Source: Thiorhodovibrio winogradskyi
GTDB lineage: Bacteria > Pseudomonadota > Gammaproteobacteria > Chromatiales > Chromatiaceae
Assembly (NCBI RefSeq): GCF_036208045.1
Contig: NZ_CP121472.1
Location: forward strand, 3,421,531-3,485,530
DNA: 64,000 nucleotides
Reading direction: 5' to 3'
A program made the position numbers and the translations under genes. The notes below the pieces were generated by a model, which made no database searches, was not told where the DNA came from, and saw only the letters and a list, made by a program, of their open reading frames with translations. Of the stretch, positions 10,887-19,626 are shown piece by piece. Within the stretch, counting starts at the first letter, position 1; every line of letters starts with the position of its first letter.

Positions 10887-11348
10887 TCAGTGATCAGCTG
10901 AAAACTCAGCCGCAATGCGATACTGTCGCTCGGCCTCGCCTTGCGCACCCGAGTCCTCGGCTTCGACTAGCTCGCAGGTATTGGCCATGCGCGCTTGCAT
11001 GGCGGCTTTCCAGGCACGGTTGGTTTTGTCAGTCAGCAGTGCATCTGGCATCAAGGCCGCGGCGGCGGCGGCCGCGACAAAGTGATCGGCCTGCGCCAGC
11101 CAATCGGTCTCCTTGCCGCAGTCGGTATAGGTTTTGGTCGCCCAGGCCTTGGCGGCGCGATAAGCGTCCTCGAGTTCATCGGCTGTCGCATCCATGCGTT
11201 GGCCGGTGGCAATGGCGCGCTTGACGCGCTCATCCTGGCACAGGTGGGTCACACTTTCGACGAACCCCAGGCCGAGTCGGCGCTGATCGGCCGCTGGTAG
11301 GGATTGGAGCAGAACACGGAGTTGTTGATCGTTGGCGATGGCGGTCAT
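10887..11348 (-). CDS. Unknown small helical protein upstream of the hydrogenase operon
   Basis: 153 aa, no family recognised. It is predicted mostly helical and acidic, with Ala-rich stretches (HFVAAAAAAALMPDALL) and two Cys (DCGKE and NTCELVE), and no signal peptide or membrane segment. It lies 148 bp upstream of the hupH-like gene on the same strand and is preceded by a 13-bp tandem repeat array. Position suggests a link with the hydrogenase cluster, but no function can be read from the sequence. The frame has normal high-GC codon use, so it is likely a real gene. Confidence 0.65.
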   Translation of the reverse strand: MTAIANDQQLRVLLQSLPAADQRRLGLGFVESVTHLCQDERVKRAIATGQRMDATADELEDAYRAAKAWATKTYTDCGKETDWLAQADHFVAAAAAAALMPDALLTDKTNRAWKAAMQARMANTCELVEAEDSGAQGEAERQYRIAAEFSADH

Positions 11349-11387
11349 CTCAAGGGGCTCCTGGTCTTGTGATTACAATTGAACTTG

Positions 11388-11465
11388 ATCGCATCTAGGG
11401 ATCGCATCTAGGGATCACATCTAGGGATCACATCTAGGGATCACCTGTAGGGATCACTTGTAGGG
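11388..11465. repeat. Six 13-bp tandem repeats upstream of the small unknown gene
   Basis: Six head-to-tail copies with consensus ATCACATCTAGGG; the first two read ATCGC and the last two diverge (CCTGT, CTTGT). The array is 40 bp upstream of the gene starting at 11348 (minus) and 78 bp past the stop of the gene ending at 11543. No spacers are present, so it is not CRISPR. It could act as a multi-copy protein-binding site or simply be a slippage-prone minisatellite. Confidence 0.85.
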
Positions 11466-11542
11466 TCGCTGTTAGTGTCACTTTATGGGTCGCTTTAAGC
11501 ATAGACCCTTCAGCCAGTGAAGCCTAAGGCGCATCGAGCGAA

Positions 11543-12427
11543 TCACTCGCTGCTGAGTTCAATGTGTTCGGTGCCGAGATACTGGCATAAGGCCGCGATC
11601 ACTTGCTTCAGCTGGGGGGTGACGGCCTCCTGGCGCAGGGCATCATGGGCGATGCCCTCGCAGCGGCCAAAGATGGAGTGGCACAGGTGATCTTCGTCGC
11701 TGACCCGCAGCTGCAGGTCGTCGAGAATGCGTCCCAACTCACTCTTTGTGGGGGCGACCCCAAGCGCGCTGAACAGGTCGATCAGGGCGCCGAACAGGGG
11801 GGCGGCATCCGAGCCGAGACCGAAATCACTCGGACGGAAATCAATCCGACGCTCAGAAACGCGGCTGATCCAGACGCGGAAGCAATAGCGCTTAAGTGAG
11901 TGATAAAGTGGTTCATCACTGATTAAAAACAGCAACAGGTTGGCGGGTTTGGCAAAGAATGGCGCATCGGAGATGGTCCAGCGCCGTTCCTTGACCAGGC
12001 GGTGAATGCGGATGTGCTCGCGGAAGTCTGCTGCCTGGAGTTGATCAAGAATCAGCACGGTTTTTTCCGCCTCGCTGAGCGCGCAGGCCTTGCTGGCGAT
12101 ATCATCGAGCGGATGAATGGGGGGCTCCTCGCGACCAAGCTCATCGCGGCTCGGCGGCAAGATGATCTCGGGCGGCGGTGGATTCTGCTCGGTAAAGTCG
12201 TAATAGAGCACATGCGGGAATTCGAGCGCTTGTGCGAGTGCGTGGGCAAAGGCCGTCTTGCGTCTGTCGCTGTCGCCCTCGATACTCAGGGTGCGAATAT
12301 GACGGGTCGGTTCCTCGAGCAGGCAGCGGACTTGAAAATCGTAATCGTCGTTGGACTCGAAGCCGTTTTCGGTCATTGCCTGGCGCAGTCTGGACATCTT
12401 AACGGTCCCCGATCCTTCTTCATGCAT
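11543..12427 (-). CDS. Unknown P-loop-like protein with degenerate Walker A
   Basis: 294 aa. A Walker-A-like loop GDSDRRKT occupies residues 51-58, with Arg where the second Gly is expected, and a Walker-B-like strand VLILDQL lies at 124-130. Helices around RVSERRID follow in the C-terminal half. The pattern suggests an AAA+/STAND-like ATPase or a non-hydrolysing relative, without a named family. The start ATG at 12427 is uncertain; ATG 12397 is an alternative. It is on the same strand as the hydrogenase operon, separated from the next gene by ~195 bp containing the tandem repeats. Confidence 0.6.
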   Translation of the reverse strand: MHEEGSGTVKMSRLRQAMTENGFESNDDYDFQVRCLLEEPTRHIRTLSIEGDSDRRKTAFAHALAQALEFPHVLYYDFTEQNPPPPEIILPPSRDELGREEPPIHPLDDIASKACALSEAEKTVLILDQLQAADFREHIRIHRLVKERRWTISDAPFFAKPANLLLFLISDEPLYHSLKRYCFRVWISRVSERRIDFRPSDFGLGSDAAPLFGALIDLFSALGVAPTKSELGRILDDLQLRVSDEDHLCHSIFGRCEGIAHDALRQEAVTPQLKQVIAALCQYLGTEHIELSSE

Positions 12428-12793
12428 GATCCGCCCACTGCCGCGTCCGGAGCCTGATGCCTAGACCGCGGGCTGATTTGGGCAGGCGCGAACTGGTAGC
12501 GCCTTTTTATGAATCTTTCCGTCCTTGGCGTCAATGCTTTTAGTGGGCATGATATGTTTATTTCTATATGCGATATGTGATTTTTTTAAGGCTCTTGTCT
12601 CGGCACCCGCGCATCAGCCTGCTGGCAATCGCCCTGTTGGCCAGCACAGGAAATCATTTCCGCGTGGTCAGAGCAATGAGTCTGGTCGCGAAACTAAGGA
12701 TGTCCTTCGGGTTTTCCGCCGGGCCTTCCCAGGGGTGGTCGAGATCATGAATCTTGGGTTGAGCGCGCGCGAGATTGATGCCAGGGTTGACGC
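12428..12793. other. Intergenic stretch between diverging genes
   Basis: About 365 bp, partly AT-rich (around 12540-12590). Two overlapping short plus-strand ORFs (12525 and 12568) begin with hydrophobic residues but turn into Arg/Ser-rich, non-protein-like sequence, so they are not called. Promoters for the two divergent neighbours are expected here. Confidence 0.4.
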
Positions 12794-13708
12794 ATGCGCA
12801 TCGGTCTGAAGGTCGATGTCAATACCCTGCGCGGGACCATGAAGGGGATCCCCAACCTGCTGCGGCTGTTCGCACACCATGAAATCCAGGCCACTTTTCT
12901 GTTTAGCTTGGGGCCGGACAATACCGGGCGCGCGCTGGGGCGCATTTTTCGCCCTGGTTTTTTTGCCAAGGGGCATCACACCTCGATGGTCAGTCATTAT
13001 GGGGTTCGCTCCCTGCTCAATGGTACCCTGCTGCCGGCACCGGACATTGGCCGGCGAGCTGCGCCTATCCTTCGCGAGGTACGCGCGGCGGGTCACGAGG
13101 TGGGCATTCACTGTTATGACCATGTGCGCTGGCAACACAATGTCGCGCGCAGTGATCGCGCCTGGACGCGCACCGAGCTGACCTTGGCCAGTGAGGCCTT
13201 TCAGCGTATTTTCGGGCAAACCGCCCGGGTGCATGGCGCAGCCGGCTGGCAGTTGAATAGCCATCTACCGGCACTGGAAGCCGAACTTGGCATCCAATAC
13301 GCCAGCGATACCCGCGGGCGCCATCCCTTTGTGCCGGTTGTCGAGGGGAGCACGCGCGCATGTGTACAGATTCCGACCACTTTACCCACCCTGGATGAAC
13401 TCATGAATCAGCCCCAGGTGCGCGACCACGAGCTGCACCAAGTGCTCTATCAGTGCTCACGCGAACTCGCTCCCGGTGCTCATGTGCTGACCTTGCATGC
13501 CGAACGCGAGGGCATGACACTGCAACCGGTGCTCGAACGCCTGCTGATCATGTGGCAAAGTGCAGGCGATGATCTGGTCCCGCTGCGTGAGATTGCCGCC
13601 GGTCTGGATGTCATGCGGCTGCCGCGCCACCGCATTGCCTGGGGTGAAGTGCCGGGATGCTTCGGTCGCCTGGCGCTGCAAGGCACGGTCTCCGCGGGCG
13701 AGGGGTGA
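12794..13708 (+). CDS. ArnD-like polysaccharide deacetylase (formamido-arabinose undecaprenyl-P deformylase type)
   Basis: 304 aa NodB-homology deacetylase closest in pattern to ArnD. It starts MRIGLKVDVNTLRGT (metal-binding Asp), followed by TFLFSLGPDNTGR, the HEVGIHCYDHVRWQH metal motif, AAGWQ, SDTRGRHPFVP and TLHAEREG. ArnD removes the formyl group from the lipid-linked arabinose donor used to modify lipid A, which gives resistance to cationic peptides. The partner arn genes are absent here, so either they are elsewhere or this paralog acts on another formylated or acetylated lipid-linked sugar. The ATG at 12794 matches the family N-terminus. Confidence 0.85.
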   Translation: MRIGLKVDVNTLRGTMKGIPNLLRLFAHHEIQATFLFSLGPDNTGRALGRIFRPGFFAKGHHTSMVSHYGVRSLLNGTLLPAPDIGRRAAPILREVRAAGHEVGIHCYDHVRWQHNVARSDRAWTRTELTLASEAFQRIFGQTARVHGAAGWQLNSHLPALEAELGIQYASDTRGRHPFVPVVEGSTRACVQIPTTLPTLDELMNQPQVRDHELHQVLYQCSRELAPGAHVLTLHAEREGMTLQPVLERLLIMWQSAGDDLVPLREIAAGLDVMRLPRHRIAWGEVPGCFGRLALQGTVSAGEG

Positions 13709-13833
13709 AGGCAAAGCAATGAAACATGCGTATCCTATTCAGCTTAAATGGCTTTCAGAACAACAGAACCTCGTTGTTTTACTCTTGTATCTGGTGCCGG
13801 GAGTTGATAGTTAGCCTCAAACGGAGGAGCCCC

Positions 13834-14541
13834 ATGCGTCTGCGCGTGCTGCAACACGTCCCTTTCGAAGGTCCTGCGCATATTGGCGCTTGGGCCAACC
13901 GGCGCGGTCATGCGCTTGCCATCTCGCATCTCTATGCCGGCGACCCACCACCAATGCTCGATGACTTCGATGGGCTAGTGGTCATGGGAGGCCCCATGGG
14001 CGTGCATGACGAGGCCGAGCACTCTTGGCTCAGTGCCGAGAAGACCTGTATCGAAAACGCCATCGCCGCCGGTCGACCACTAATAGGCGTGTGTCTGGGT
14101 GCGCAATTGATCGCCCAGGCCCTGGGTGCGAAAGTCACCAGGAATGCCGAGCGTGAGATCGGCTGGTTGCCGATTGAACTCATGCATGATGCCCTGGCCG
14201 AGCCCTGCTGCAGTGGTCTGCCGGCGCGCTTCGACGCCTTTCACTGGCATGGCGACCGCTTCGACATCCCTGCCGGTGCGCTGCATCTCGCGCGCAGTCC
14301 GGCCTGCGACTCCCAAGCTTTTCTCTACCAAGGCCGGGTGCTCGGACTCCAATGCCATCTGGAGTCGGTGCCAAGCAGTATCGCGGCCCTGTGCGAGCAC
14401 TGTGCCGATGAACTCAGCCCCGGCCTTTTCGTGCAGACCGCCGCCGAGATGCGCACAGCGCCACCGGCAGCTTTTGAGCAGATTCATGCCGTGCTTGAAC
14501 AACTGCTTGACGCCGTCGTGTCGCGTGGAGTTCCAACTTGA
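13834..14541 (+). CDS. Class I glutamine amidotransferase domain protein
   Basis: 235 aa from the ATG at 13834, which follows ACGGAGGAG; the longer frame to 13726 lacks a ribosome-binding site. It carries the GATase-1 triad: Cys87 in GVCLGAQL, and His/Glu in QCHLES near residue 172. The DGLVVMGGPMGVHDE segment is typical of the stand-alone GMP-synthase-like amidotransferase family (COG0518), whose physiological substrates are poorly defined. Its stop overlaps the TTG start of tag, so the two are probably co-translated. Confidence 0.9.
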   Translation: MRLRVLQHVPFEGPAHIGAWANRRGHALAISHLYAGDPPPMLDDFDGLVVMGGPMGVHDEAEHSWLSAEKTCIENAIAAGRPLIGVCLGAQLIAQALGAKVTRNAEREIGWLPIELMHDALAEPCCSGLPARFDAFHWHGDRFDIPAGALHLARSPACDSQAFLYQGRVLGLQCHLESVPSSIAALCEHCADELSPGLFVQTAAEMRTAPPAAFEQIHAVLEQLLDAVVSRGVPT

Positions 14542-15128
14542 ACAGCCCGGAGCGCGACCGCTGTGGTTGGTGCGGCAAGGACCCTCTCTATATCGCCTAC
14601 CATGACCAGGAATGGGGCGTGCCTGAACATGACGAGCGGCGTCTGTTTGAGTTTCTGCTGCTCGAGGGCGCTCAGGCTGGCCTAAGTTGGATCACCATAC
14701 TGCGCAAGCGCGAGGGCTACCGCCAAGCCTTCGTTGACTTCGACCCCGAACGCATCGCGCGCTTTGACGAGCGGGACATCGCGCGCCTGCTGGCCAATGC
14801 GGCCATTGTGCGTAATCGATTGAAGATCGAAGCCGCCATCCACAACGCCAGGGCACTGCTGGAGCTTTACGATGCGGGCGGCAATTTAGATGATCGTCTG
14901 TGGCAACAGGTGGATGGGACACCGCTGAGGAATCACTGGCAAGTGCTCGAACAGGTTCCGGTAAGCACATCACAATCCAAGGCGATGAGTCGCGATCTGC
15001 GCAAACTCGGATTCAAGTTTGTCGGTCCAACCATCTGCTATGCGCTGATGCAGGCTGTGGGAATAGTGAACGATCATCTGATAACTTGCTTTCGCCACAC
15101 CGAACTCGATCACCGCGACATGTCCTGA
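14538..15128 (+). CDS. tag: DNA-3-methyladenine glycosylase I
   Basis: 196 aa, typical Tag length. Zinc ligands are visible as CGWC (residues 9-12) and a C-terminal CFRHTELDH region. The substrate pocket motif YHDQEWGVPEHDERRLFE and the LSWITILRKREGYRQAF helix are strongly diagnostic. It excises 3-methyladenine in base excision repair. The start is TTG at 14538, inside the stop of the preceding amidotransferase gene (TTGA overlap), implying translational coupling. About 275 bp of featureless sequence follows before the next gene. Confidence 0.95.
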   Translation: MNSPERDRCGWCGKDPLYIAYHDQEWGVPEHDERRLFEFLLLEGAQAGLSWITILRKREGYRQAFVDFDPERIARFDERDIARLLANAAIVRNRLKIEAAIHNARALLELYDAGGNLDDRLWQQVDGTPLRNHWQVLEQVPVSTSQSKAMSRDLRKLGFKFVGPTICYALMQAVGIVNDHLITCFRHTELDHRDMS

Positions 15129-15412
15129 ACTGATGCGTGCGACCAATCTCCGTCGCTCATGTGCCTGCCGCCATGGTGCCGCGATTCGGATGGCAGTGCT
15201 ATGCTTTGATGAGGGTTCCCGGTTGTGTAGGAATTAGGCGCCAACGCGGGCGCTTGTGATGGTTCAGGTCGTAGTGACGCAATTGGCTGTAATCCATGGC
15301 TTGACCACGTGGGCGCTCTGTTTGCATGAGTTACGCAATGGTTGCTTGCCGTACTTGTCTACGCAAATGCATGATATGCGACGTTATCATTTTTTGAGCT
15401 AAGGTGTCATTC

Positions 15413-18112
15413 ATGAAGAAGAAATCTCTATTGCGTCGAATATCAGGATATGGCCTAACTATTGTTTTCCTGCTTGCGATCATCACTCCAGTGGTCGCGT
15501 TCTTTTATGCCGATGTCATTGTCGAGGTCTTGTGGTTTCAGTCACTTGGACTGGGCTTTTATTTTTGGCAACGCCTGTTGTACAGCTATGTGGTCTTTGG
15601 CGTCGCGACAGCGCTGTTTTTTGGGTTCTTTTATTATAACTTCCGCATTGCAGTCCGCTATTTGCGTGTCAGGCCCCTGGAGCCAACAAGATTACTGTTA
15701 CGCATCAAACGTAGGCTCAAGCGAGCTCCGCCGCGCAATGCGCTGGTCTTGAATCCAACAACCACCTTCGGGTCAGCTTCATCGCCTGAGTCGCGCAAGC
15801 GAAGCCTTTCTTGGCAATGGCTGATGATTGGGTCGCGTCGGCTCTATATTATTCTGTCCGTTGTTCTGGCGATTTTTGTCGCTTACCCCCTGTACCATGA
15901 ATGGGAAAAGACACTGTTGTTCCTCTTTGCTCCCAGTGCTGGTATCACTGACCCTGTCTACGGTCATGATATCAGCTACTACCTGTTCGCGCTGCCGCTT
16001 TTCCGTACCATACTCAATGAGACTCTGTTCGCGCTTATTATCCTGCTGGTGATCCTGTCCGCCGTCTATTATCTGGAACTACGTGCAGTGACGAAACGTC
16101 ATCGCCAACTACCGTTTGGCGTTCGCAAGCATCTTAGTGTCATTATAACGCTGATTTTTCTTGTTGGAATCGCTGAACTGATATTTCAGCGCCACTTGTT
16201 GCTCTACACCAATGACCATATTCCGCTCTTTTTCGGTCCCGGCTATACCGAGATGAATATAATACTGCCGCTCAATATGGCAGGCCTGGTCATGTTGGTA
16301 TTGCTGGGTGGCAGTGTGATTTGGTATTTGAATAAAAAGCGTGGTTTGCCGCTGGTCATCGTTCTGGCAATCTTTCTGTTCGCTACTATCGGTCTGCGTT
16401 ACTGGGATGCGATTCCCGATGCGGTGCAGGATTATGTGGTGGAGCCAGATGAACTAGCGCGACAGGAGGATTATATTCGTCATAACATCGAAGCCACTCT
16501 GGACGCCTTTGATCTAGAGGGTGTCGAAACGCGGCCTTACCTGATTTCAACTAGCACAATCGATTCCAGCGAACCAAACGAAATCAGTCTGCGCAATATT
16601 CCGGTCTGGGATCGCGACATGTTGATAGACGTGTATCGTGAACTGCAGGAATTGCGCACTTATTATCGTTTCCTCAATGTTAGCACCGACCGCTATACCA
16701 TCGATGGAAATTACCAACAGGTGTTTATTTCGGCGCGAGAACTGGACTTTGATCGGTTGCCGCAGGATTCGCAAAACTGGGTCAATCGTTGGTTTAAATA
16801 CACTCACGGTTATGGCGCCGTAATGTCGCCGGCAGCGCAGATTGGGGGGGAACCAAAAGAATGGTTTCTGAAAGACATTCCGCCGCGCTCCGATTATGGC
16901 TTAAGTATCAAGGAACCCGCGATCTACTTTGGTTTGCAGGATCTGTACGACGTGATCGCGCCCAATGCCTTGGGTGAGATTTCCTACCCCGGCAAGACAG
17001 GGGCTGTGCTGGACGACTTTCGCGGCGGGACTGGGATTCCAATTCATGGCTTATTTCACCGCGCCATCTTCGCGATATATTATCGCGACTACAAACTGTT
17101 TTTTACCACAGCTATTCAAAAGGATAGCAAAATACTGATTCGGCGAAACGTGCCAAGCACCATTAGGGTGGTCACGCCCTTCTTGGAACTGGATGAAGAT
17201 CCATACCTTGTGGTGACGCCTGAGCGTCTGTATTGGATTGTGGACGCCTATACTCTTTCAGATAAGTACCCTTACGCTGAGCCAGTCAATCTGCGGGTGA
17301 AAGGAGATCAGTCTGGAGGCGGTCAGGACAACGCCATGATTAGTCCGATTCAGCGTCAATTTAATTACATTCGCAATTCGGTCAAGATTGTGGTGGATGC
17401 CTATTCTGGCGACATGTCCTACTATCTCGCCGACCCTGAGGATCCCATTGCACGGGCCTATGCGCGGATGTACCCGGGGCTATTAAAACCCATGGAAGAG
17501 TTTCCGACAGCGCTAGCACCTCATATTCGCTATCCGCGGGATTTGTTTATTACCCAAATGCAGGTTTACGCAAAATACCATCAAACAGATCCAGCAGAGT
17601 TCTATGGTCAGGAAGATCGGTGGATGTTTCCGCGCCTGTCGCGGTCCGGGGAGGAAAAAACCCTGTTGCCCTACTATGTCACGCTGAATTTGCTGGATCG
17701 CACGCGATTTGAGCATCTGTTGTTGGCGCCAATGAATCCCGATGGGCGCGAGAACATGCGTGCGATCGTGGTAGTCAGTTCCGATGGGGACAATTATGGT
17801 CGTATTGTTGTCTACAGCTTTCCAACTGGTGCACTGGTGCATGGGCTGTCGCAGGTTGATGCACTGATTGAACAGGATTCTTTAATTGCTCAAGAGTTCA
17901 CCTTGTGGGGTCAGGGCGGTACCGAGGTTCATCGTGGCAAGCTGATTCTGGTCTTGATCGATGGGATCATTACCTATGTCCAGCCGGTTTATCTCAAGGC
18001 GGCTCATGGTGTCAACATACCGCAACTCGTACGCGTTATCGTTAGTCAGGGCGGAAGAGTCGCAATGGAAACCTCCTTTGAGAAAGCCCTGGCAGCGCTA
18101 AGAGCGGAATAG
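15413..18112 (+). CDS. UPF0182 family large membrane protein
   Basis: 899 aa. The N-terminal ~350 residues contain about seven hydrophobic helices. A long soluble region follows with family-typical motifs such as TYYRFLNVSTDRYTIDG, WVNRWFKYTHGYG, YGLSIKEPAIYFG and YDVIAPNALGEI. This matches the UPF0182 (COG1615) family, of unknown function, found in Actinobacteria, Cyanobacteria and some Proteobacteria. I chose the ATG at 15413, since AAGG sits 8 bases upstream; a GTG at 15404 overlaps that ribosome-binding site. The gene stands alone. Its codon use and lower GC differ somewhat from its neighbours, compatible with horizontal acquisition. Confidence 0.9.
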   Translation: MKKKSLLRRISGYGLTIVFLLAIITPVVAFFYADVIVEVLWFQSLGLGFYFWQRLLYSYVVFGVATALFFGFFYYNFRIAVRYLRVRPLEPTRLLLRIKRRLKRAPPRNALVLNPTTTFGSASSPESRKRSLSWQWLMIGSRRLYIILSVVLAIFVAYPLYHEWEKTLLFLFAPSAGITDPVYGHDISYYLFALPLFRTILNETLFALIILLVILSAVYYLELRAVTKRHRQLPFGVRKHLSVIITLIFLVGIAELIFQRHLLLYTNDHIPLFFGPGYTEMNIILPLNMAGLVMLVLLGGSVIWYLNKKRGLPLVIVLAIFLFATIGLRYWDAIPDAVQDYVVEPDELARQEDYIRHNIEATLDAFDLEGVETRPYLISTSTIDSSEPNEISLRNIPVWDRDMLIDVYRELQELRTYYRFLNVSTDRYTIDGNYQQVFISARELDFDRLPQDSQNWVNRWFKYTHGYGAVMSPAAQIGGEPKEWFLKDIPPRSDYGLSIKEPAIYFGLQDLYDVIAPNALGEISYPGKTGAVLDDFRGGTGIPIHGLFHRAIFAIYYRDYKLFFTTAIQKDSKILIRRNVPSTIRVVTPFLELDEDPYLVVTPERLYWIVDAYTLSDKYPYAEPVNLRVKGDQSGGGQDNAMISPIQRQFNYIRNSVKIVVDAYSGDMSYYLADPEDPIARAYARMYPGLLKPMEEFPTALAPHIRYPRDLFITQMQVYAKYHQTDPAEFYGQEDRWMFPRLSRSGEEKTLLPYYVTLNLLDRTRFEHLLLAPMNPDGRENMRAIVVVSSDGDNYGRIVVYSFPTGALVHGLSQVDALIEQDSLIAQEFTLWGQGGTEVHRGKLILVLIDGIITYVQPVYLKAAHGVNIPQLVRVIVSQGGRVAMETSFEKALAALRAE

Positions 18113-18144
18113 GTGATATGCCCAGTTCCCTGGAGGGGTTCCAT

Positions 18145-18186
18145 GTTGTTGTGCCAGAGTTGTTGTGCCAGAGTTGTTGTACCAGA
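18145..18186. repeat. Three 14-bp direct repeats
   Basis: Three adjacent copies of GTTGTTGTGCCAGA (third copy with one change) lie between the UPF0182 gene and the cytochrome b gene. They may be a minisatellite in the 5' leader of the cytochrome b gene. Confidence 0.7.
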
Positions 18187-18250
18187 GTGCTTGCGAAGAC
18201 GGGTGGCAAGAGCAACACAGTCACCAATGGCCGTGTGAGGAGCCGAGAAA

Positions 18251-18952
18251 ATGACGTTAAAACGACTGCGAGTCTGGGATGGACCCACCCGTGTTTTTCA
18301 TTGGATGCTGGCCTTGTTGGTGCTGGGGGCTTTTCTAACCGGGTTGTGGGGCGGGAACTGGATGCTCTTGCACGAGCGCGCTGGGCTTACTATCCTGGGC
18401 TTGTTGGGCTTTCGCCTGGTGTGGGGCTTTGTTGGTTCAAGCTATGCGCGCTTTGCTGAATTCGCCCCGACTCCGGGGCGCTTGCTGGCCTATGTGCGTG
18501 GGCACTGGCACGGGCTTGGGCATAATCCGCTTGGCGCCCTGTCGGTGTTTGCCTTGCTGGGCATCTTGGTGTTTCAGACACTGACTGGTCTTTTCTCCAA
18601 CGACGACATCGCCTTTGAAGGACCGCTCTTCTCTCTGGTGTCCAAGGGCCTTAGCGACAGCCTAAGCAGTCTGCACCGTGGGGCCATCTGGTGGATCGGC
18701 GGCTTGATTATGCTGCACATTGCCGCCGCGCTTTTCTATACCCTGGCGCGGCGCCAGAATATTATTCGACCAATGCTCACCGGGGTTAAGCAGGTCGAAT
18801 TGGAGGATGATTCCGATTGGGTCCGGCCGGCACAAGGAGGGGGCTGGCTGGCGCTGCTGCTTGCCTTGGTAGTGGCGGTTGCCCTGGTGTGGATTGCCGC
18901 TGGCGGTCTCTTGGCTCCGCCTCCTCCTCCATCTCCGCCACCCGCTTGGTGA
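18251..18952 (+). CDS. Cytochrome b561-type diheme membrane protein
   Basis: 233 aa with four main transmembrane helices and haem-ligand His residues in VFHWMLALLV, LLHERAGL and LHIAAALF. VWDGPTRVFHW is the typical start of the Ni/Fe-hydrogenase-cytochrome-b/b561 group. A fifth C-terminal helix (LALLLALVVAVALVWIAAG) is followed by a Pro-rich tail PPPPPSPPP. It faces the cytochrome c' gene tail to tail, a pairing also known in other phototrophs and in Shewanella-like bacteria, suggesting electron transfer from quinol to cytochrome c'. A hydrogenase partner is also possible because hyn lies 8 kb away. Confidence 0.9.
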   Translation: MTLKRLRVWDGPTRVFHWMLALLVLGAFLTGLWGGNWMLLHERAGLTILGLLGFRLVWGFVGSSYARFAEFAPTPGRLLAYVRGHWHGLGHNPLGALSVFALLGILVFQTLTGLFSNDDIAFEGPLFSLVSKGLSDSLSSLHRGAIWWIGGLIMLHIAAALFYTLARRQNIIRPMLTGVKQVELEDDSDWVRPAQGGGWLALLLALVVAVALVWIAAGGLLAPPPPPSPPPAW

Positions 18953-18968
18953 TAGGGTCTAATCACAT

Positions 18969-18990
18969 GACCGGGTCAGAAGGCCCGGTC
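18969..18990. terminator. Bidirectional hairpin between cytochrome b561 and cytochrome c'
   Basis: A perfect 7-bp stem GACCGGG/CCCGGTC with an 8-nt loop in the 60-bp gap between converging genes. There is no strong U-run. Confidence 0.55.
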
Positions 18991-19012
18991 GTGGAAATCA
19001 CCCCGGGTTGTC

Positions 19013-19477
19013 TTAGTCCTGACGGAATTGATCGTGGCAGGCTTTGCAGGATTGCCCCAACGCGCCAAACGCCTGCTTGGTCTCGGCTTTGTCGCCCTTG
19101 GTGGCGACTTCGGCCATGTTGTTGGCTGCCGCGACGAAATCCCCGGCGACTTTGCCGACTTCTTTCTGATTGGTAAAGAGTTCTGGTTTCACGCGGGTTT
19201 CAACACCATTGACGGCCTTGTCGGTGCCGGGGCCATAGAGTGCGCCCATGCCAGAATTGGCGATGCCAGCAATGGCTGCAGCCGCTTTTTCCACCACCTC
19301 CTGATTGTAATTGCCTTCGAGGTTGGCTTTGATCTTGCCCATGTTCCACGACATAAATTTATAGCCTGCCTGACGGGTCAGGATCTGCTCCTCGGGCTTC
19401 ATGTCGGCGGCAATGGCGCCGCCAGCGAGACTCAGGGACAGGAGCGTTGTGGCTGTTAGGGTTGAGAGGTGCTTCAT
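19013..19477 (-). CDS. Cytochrome c' (class II c-type cytochrome), periplasmic
   Basis: 154 aa from the ATG at 19477. The first ~23 residues form a signal peptide ending AIAA. The mature four-helix-bundle protein has the class II haem site CKACHDQF close to the C-terminus, where class II cytochromes carry it. Cytochrome c' binds NO and is common in phototrophic Gammaproteobacteria; it may buffer nitrosative stress. CGGAG lies 9 bases upstream of the chosen start; the longer frame to 19522 has no signal-like N-terminus. It converges on the b561 gene. Confidence 0.93.
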   Translation of the reverse strand: MKHLSTLTATTLLSLSLAGGAIAADMKPEEQILTRQAGYKFMSWNMGKIKANLEGNYNQEVVEKAAAAIAGIANSGMGALYGPGTDKAVNGVETRVKPELFTNQKEVGKVAGDFVAAANNMAEVATKGDKAETKQAFGALGQSCKACHDQFRQD

Positions 19478-19583
19478 CGAGTTGACTCCGAGAGTTAAAG
19501 TTTCATAAAAAAGTCGGTTCACTACAGGGAAGGTGTGAACACATGGTGAAAATCAGTCACTGATCACAATTAATTCGCGGACG

Positions 19584-19615
19584 CTAGGCGTCAGCGATGG
19601 ATGCTGGCCGCCTAG
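19584..19615. terminator. Hairpin downstream of merR-like gene
   Basis: CTAGGCG (19584-19590) pairs with CGCCTAG (19609-19615), flanked by further CG/GC complementarity, just past the stop of the merR-like gene that ends the pheST-ihfA operon. No U-run, so it is a modest candidate. Confidence 0.4.
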
Positions 19616-19626
19616 AGCGTGTCGTT

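Noticed and set aside
11388-11465. Possible CRISPR array
   Set aside because: Direct repeats without spacers, unit only 13 bp, no cas genes in the window.
12525-12809. Two overlapping plus-strand ORFs before the arnD-like gene
   Set aside because: Hydrophobic start but then non-protein-like sequence, no ribosome-binding site, frames overlap each other.
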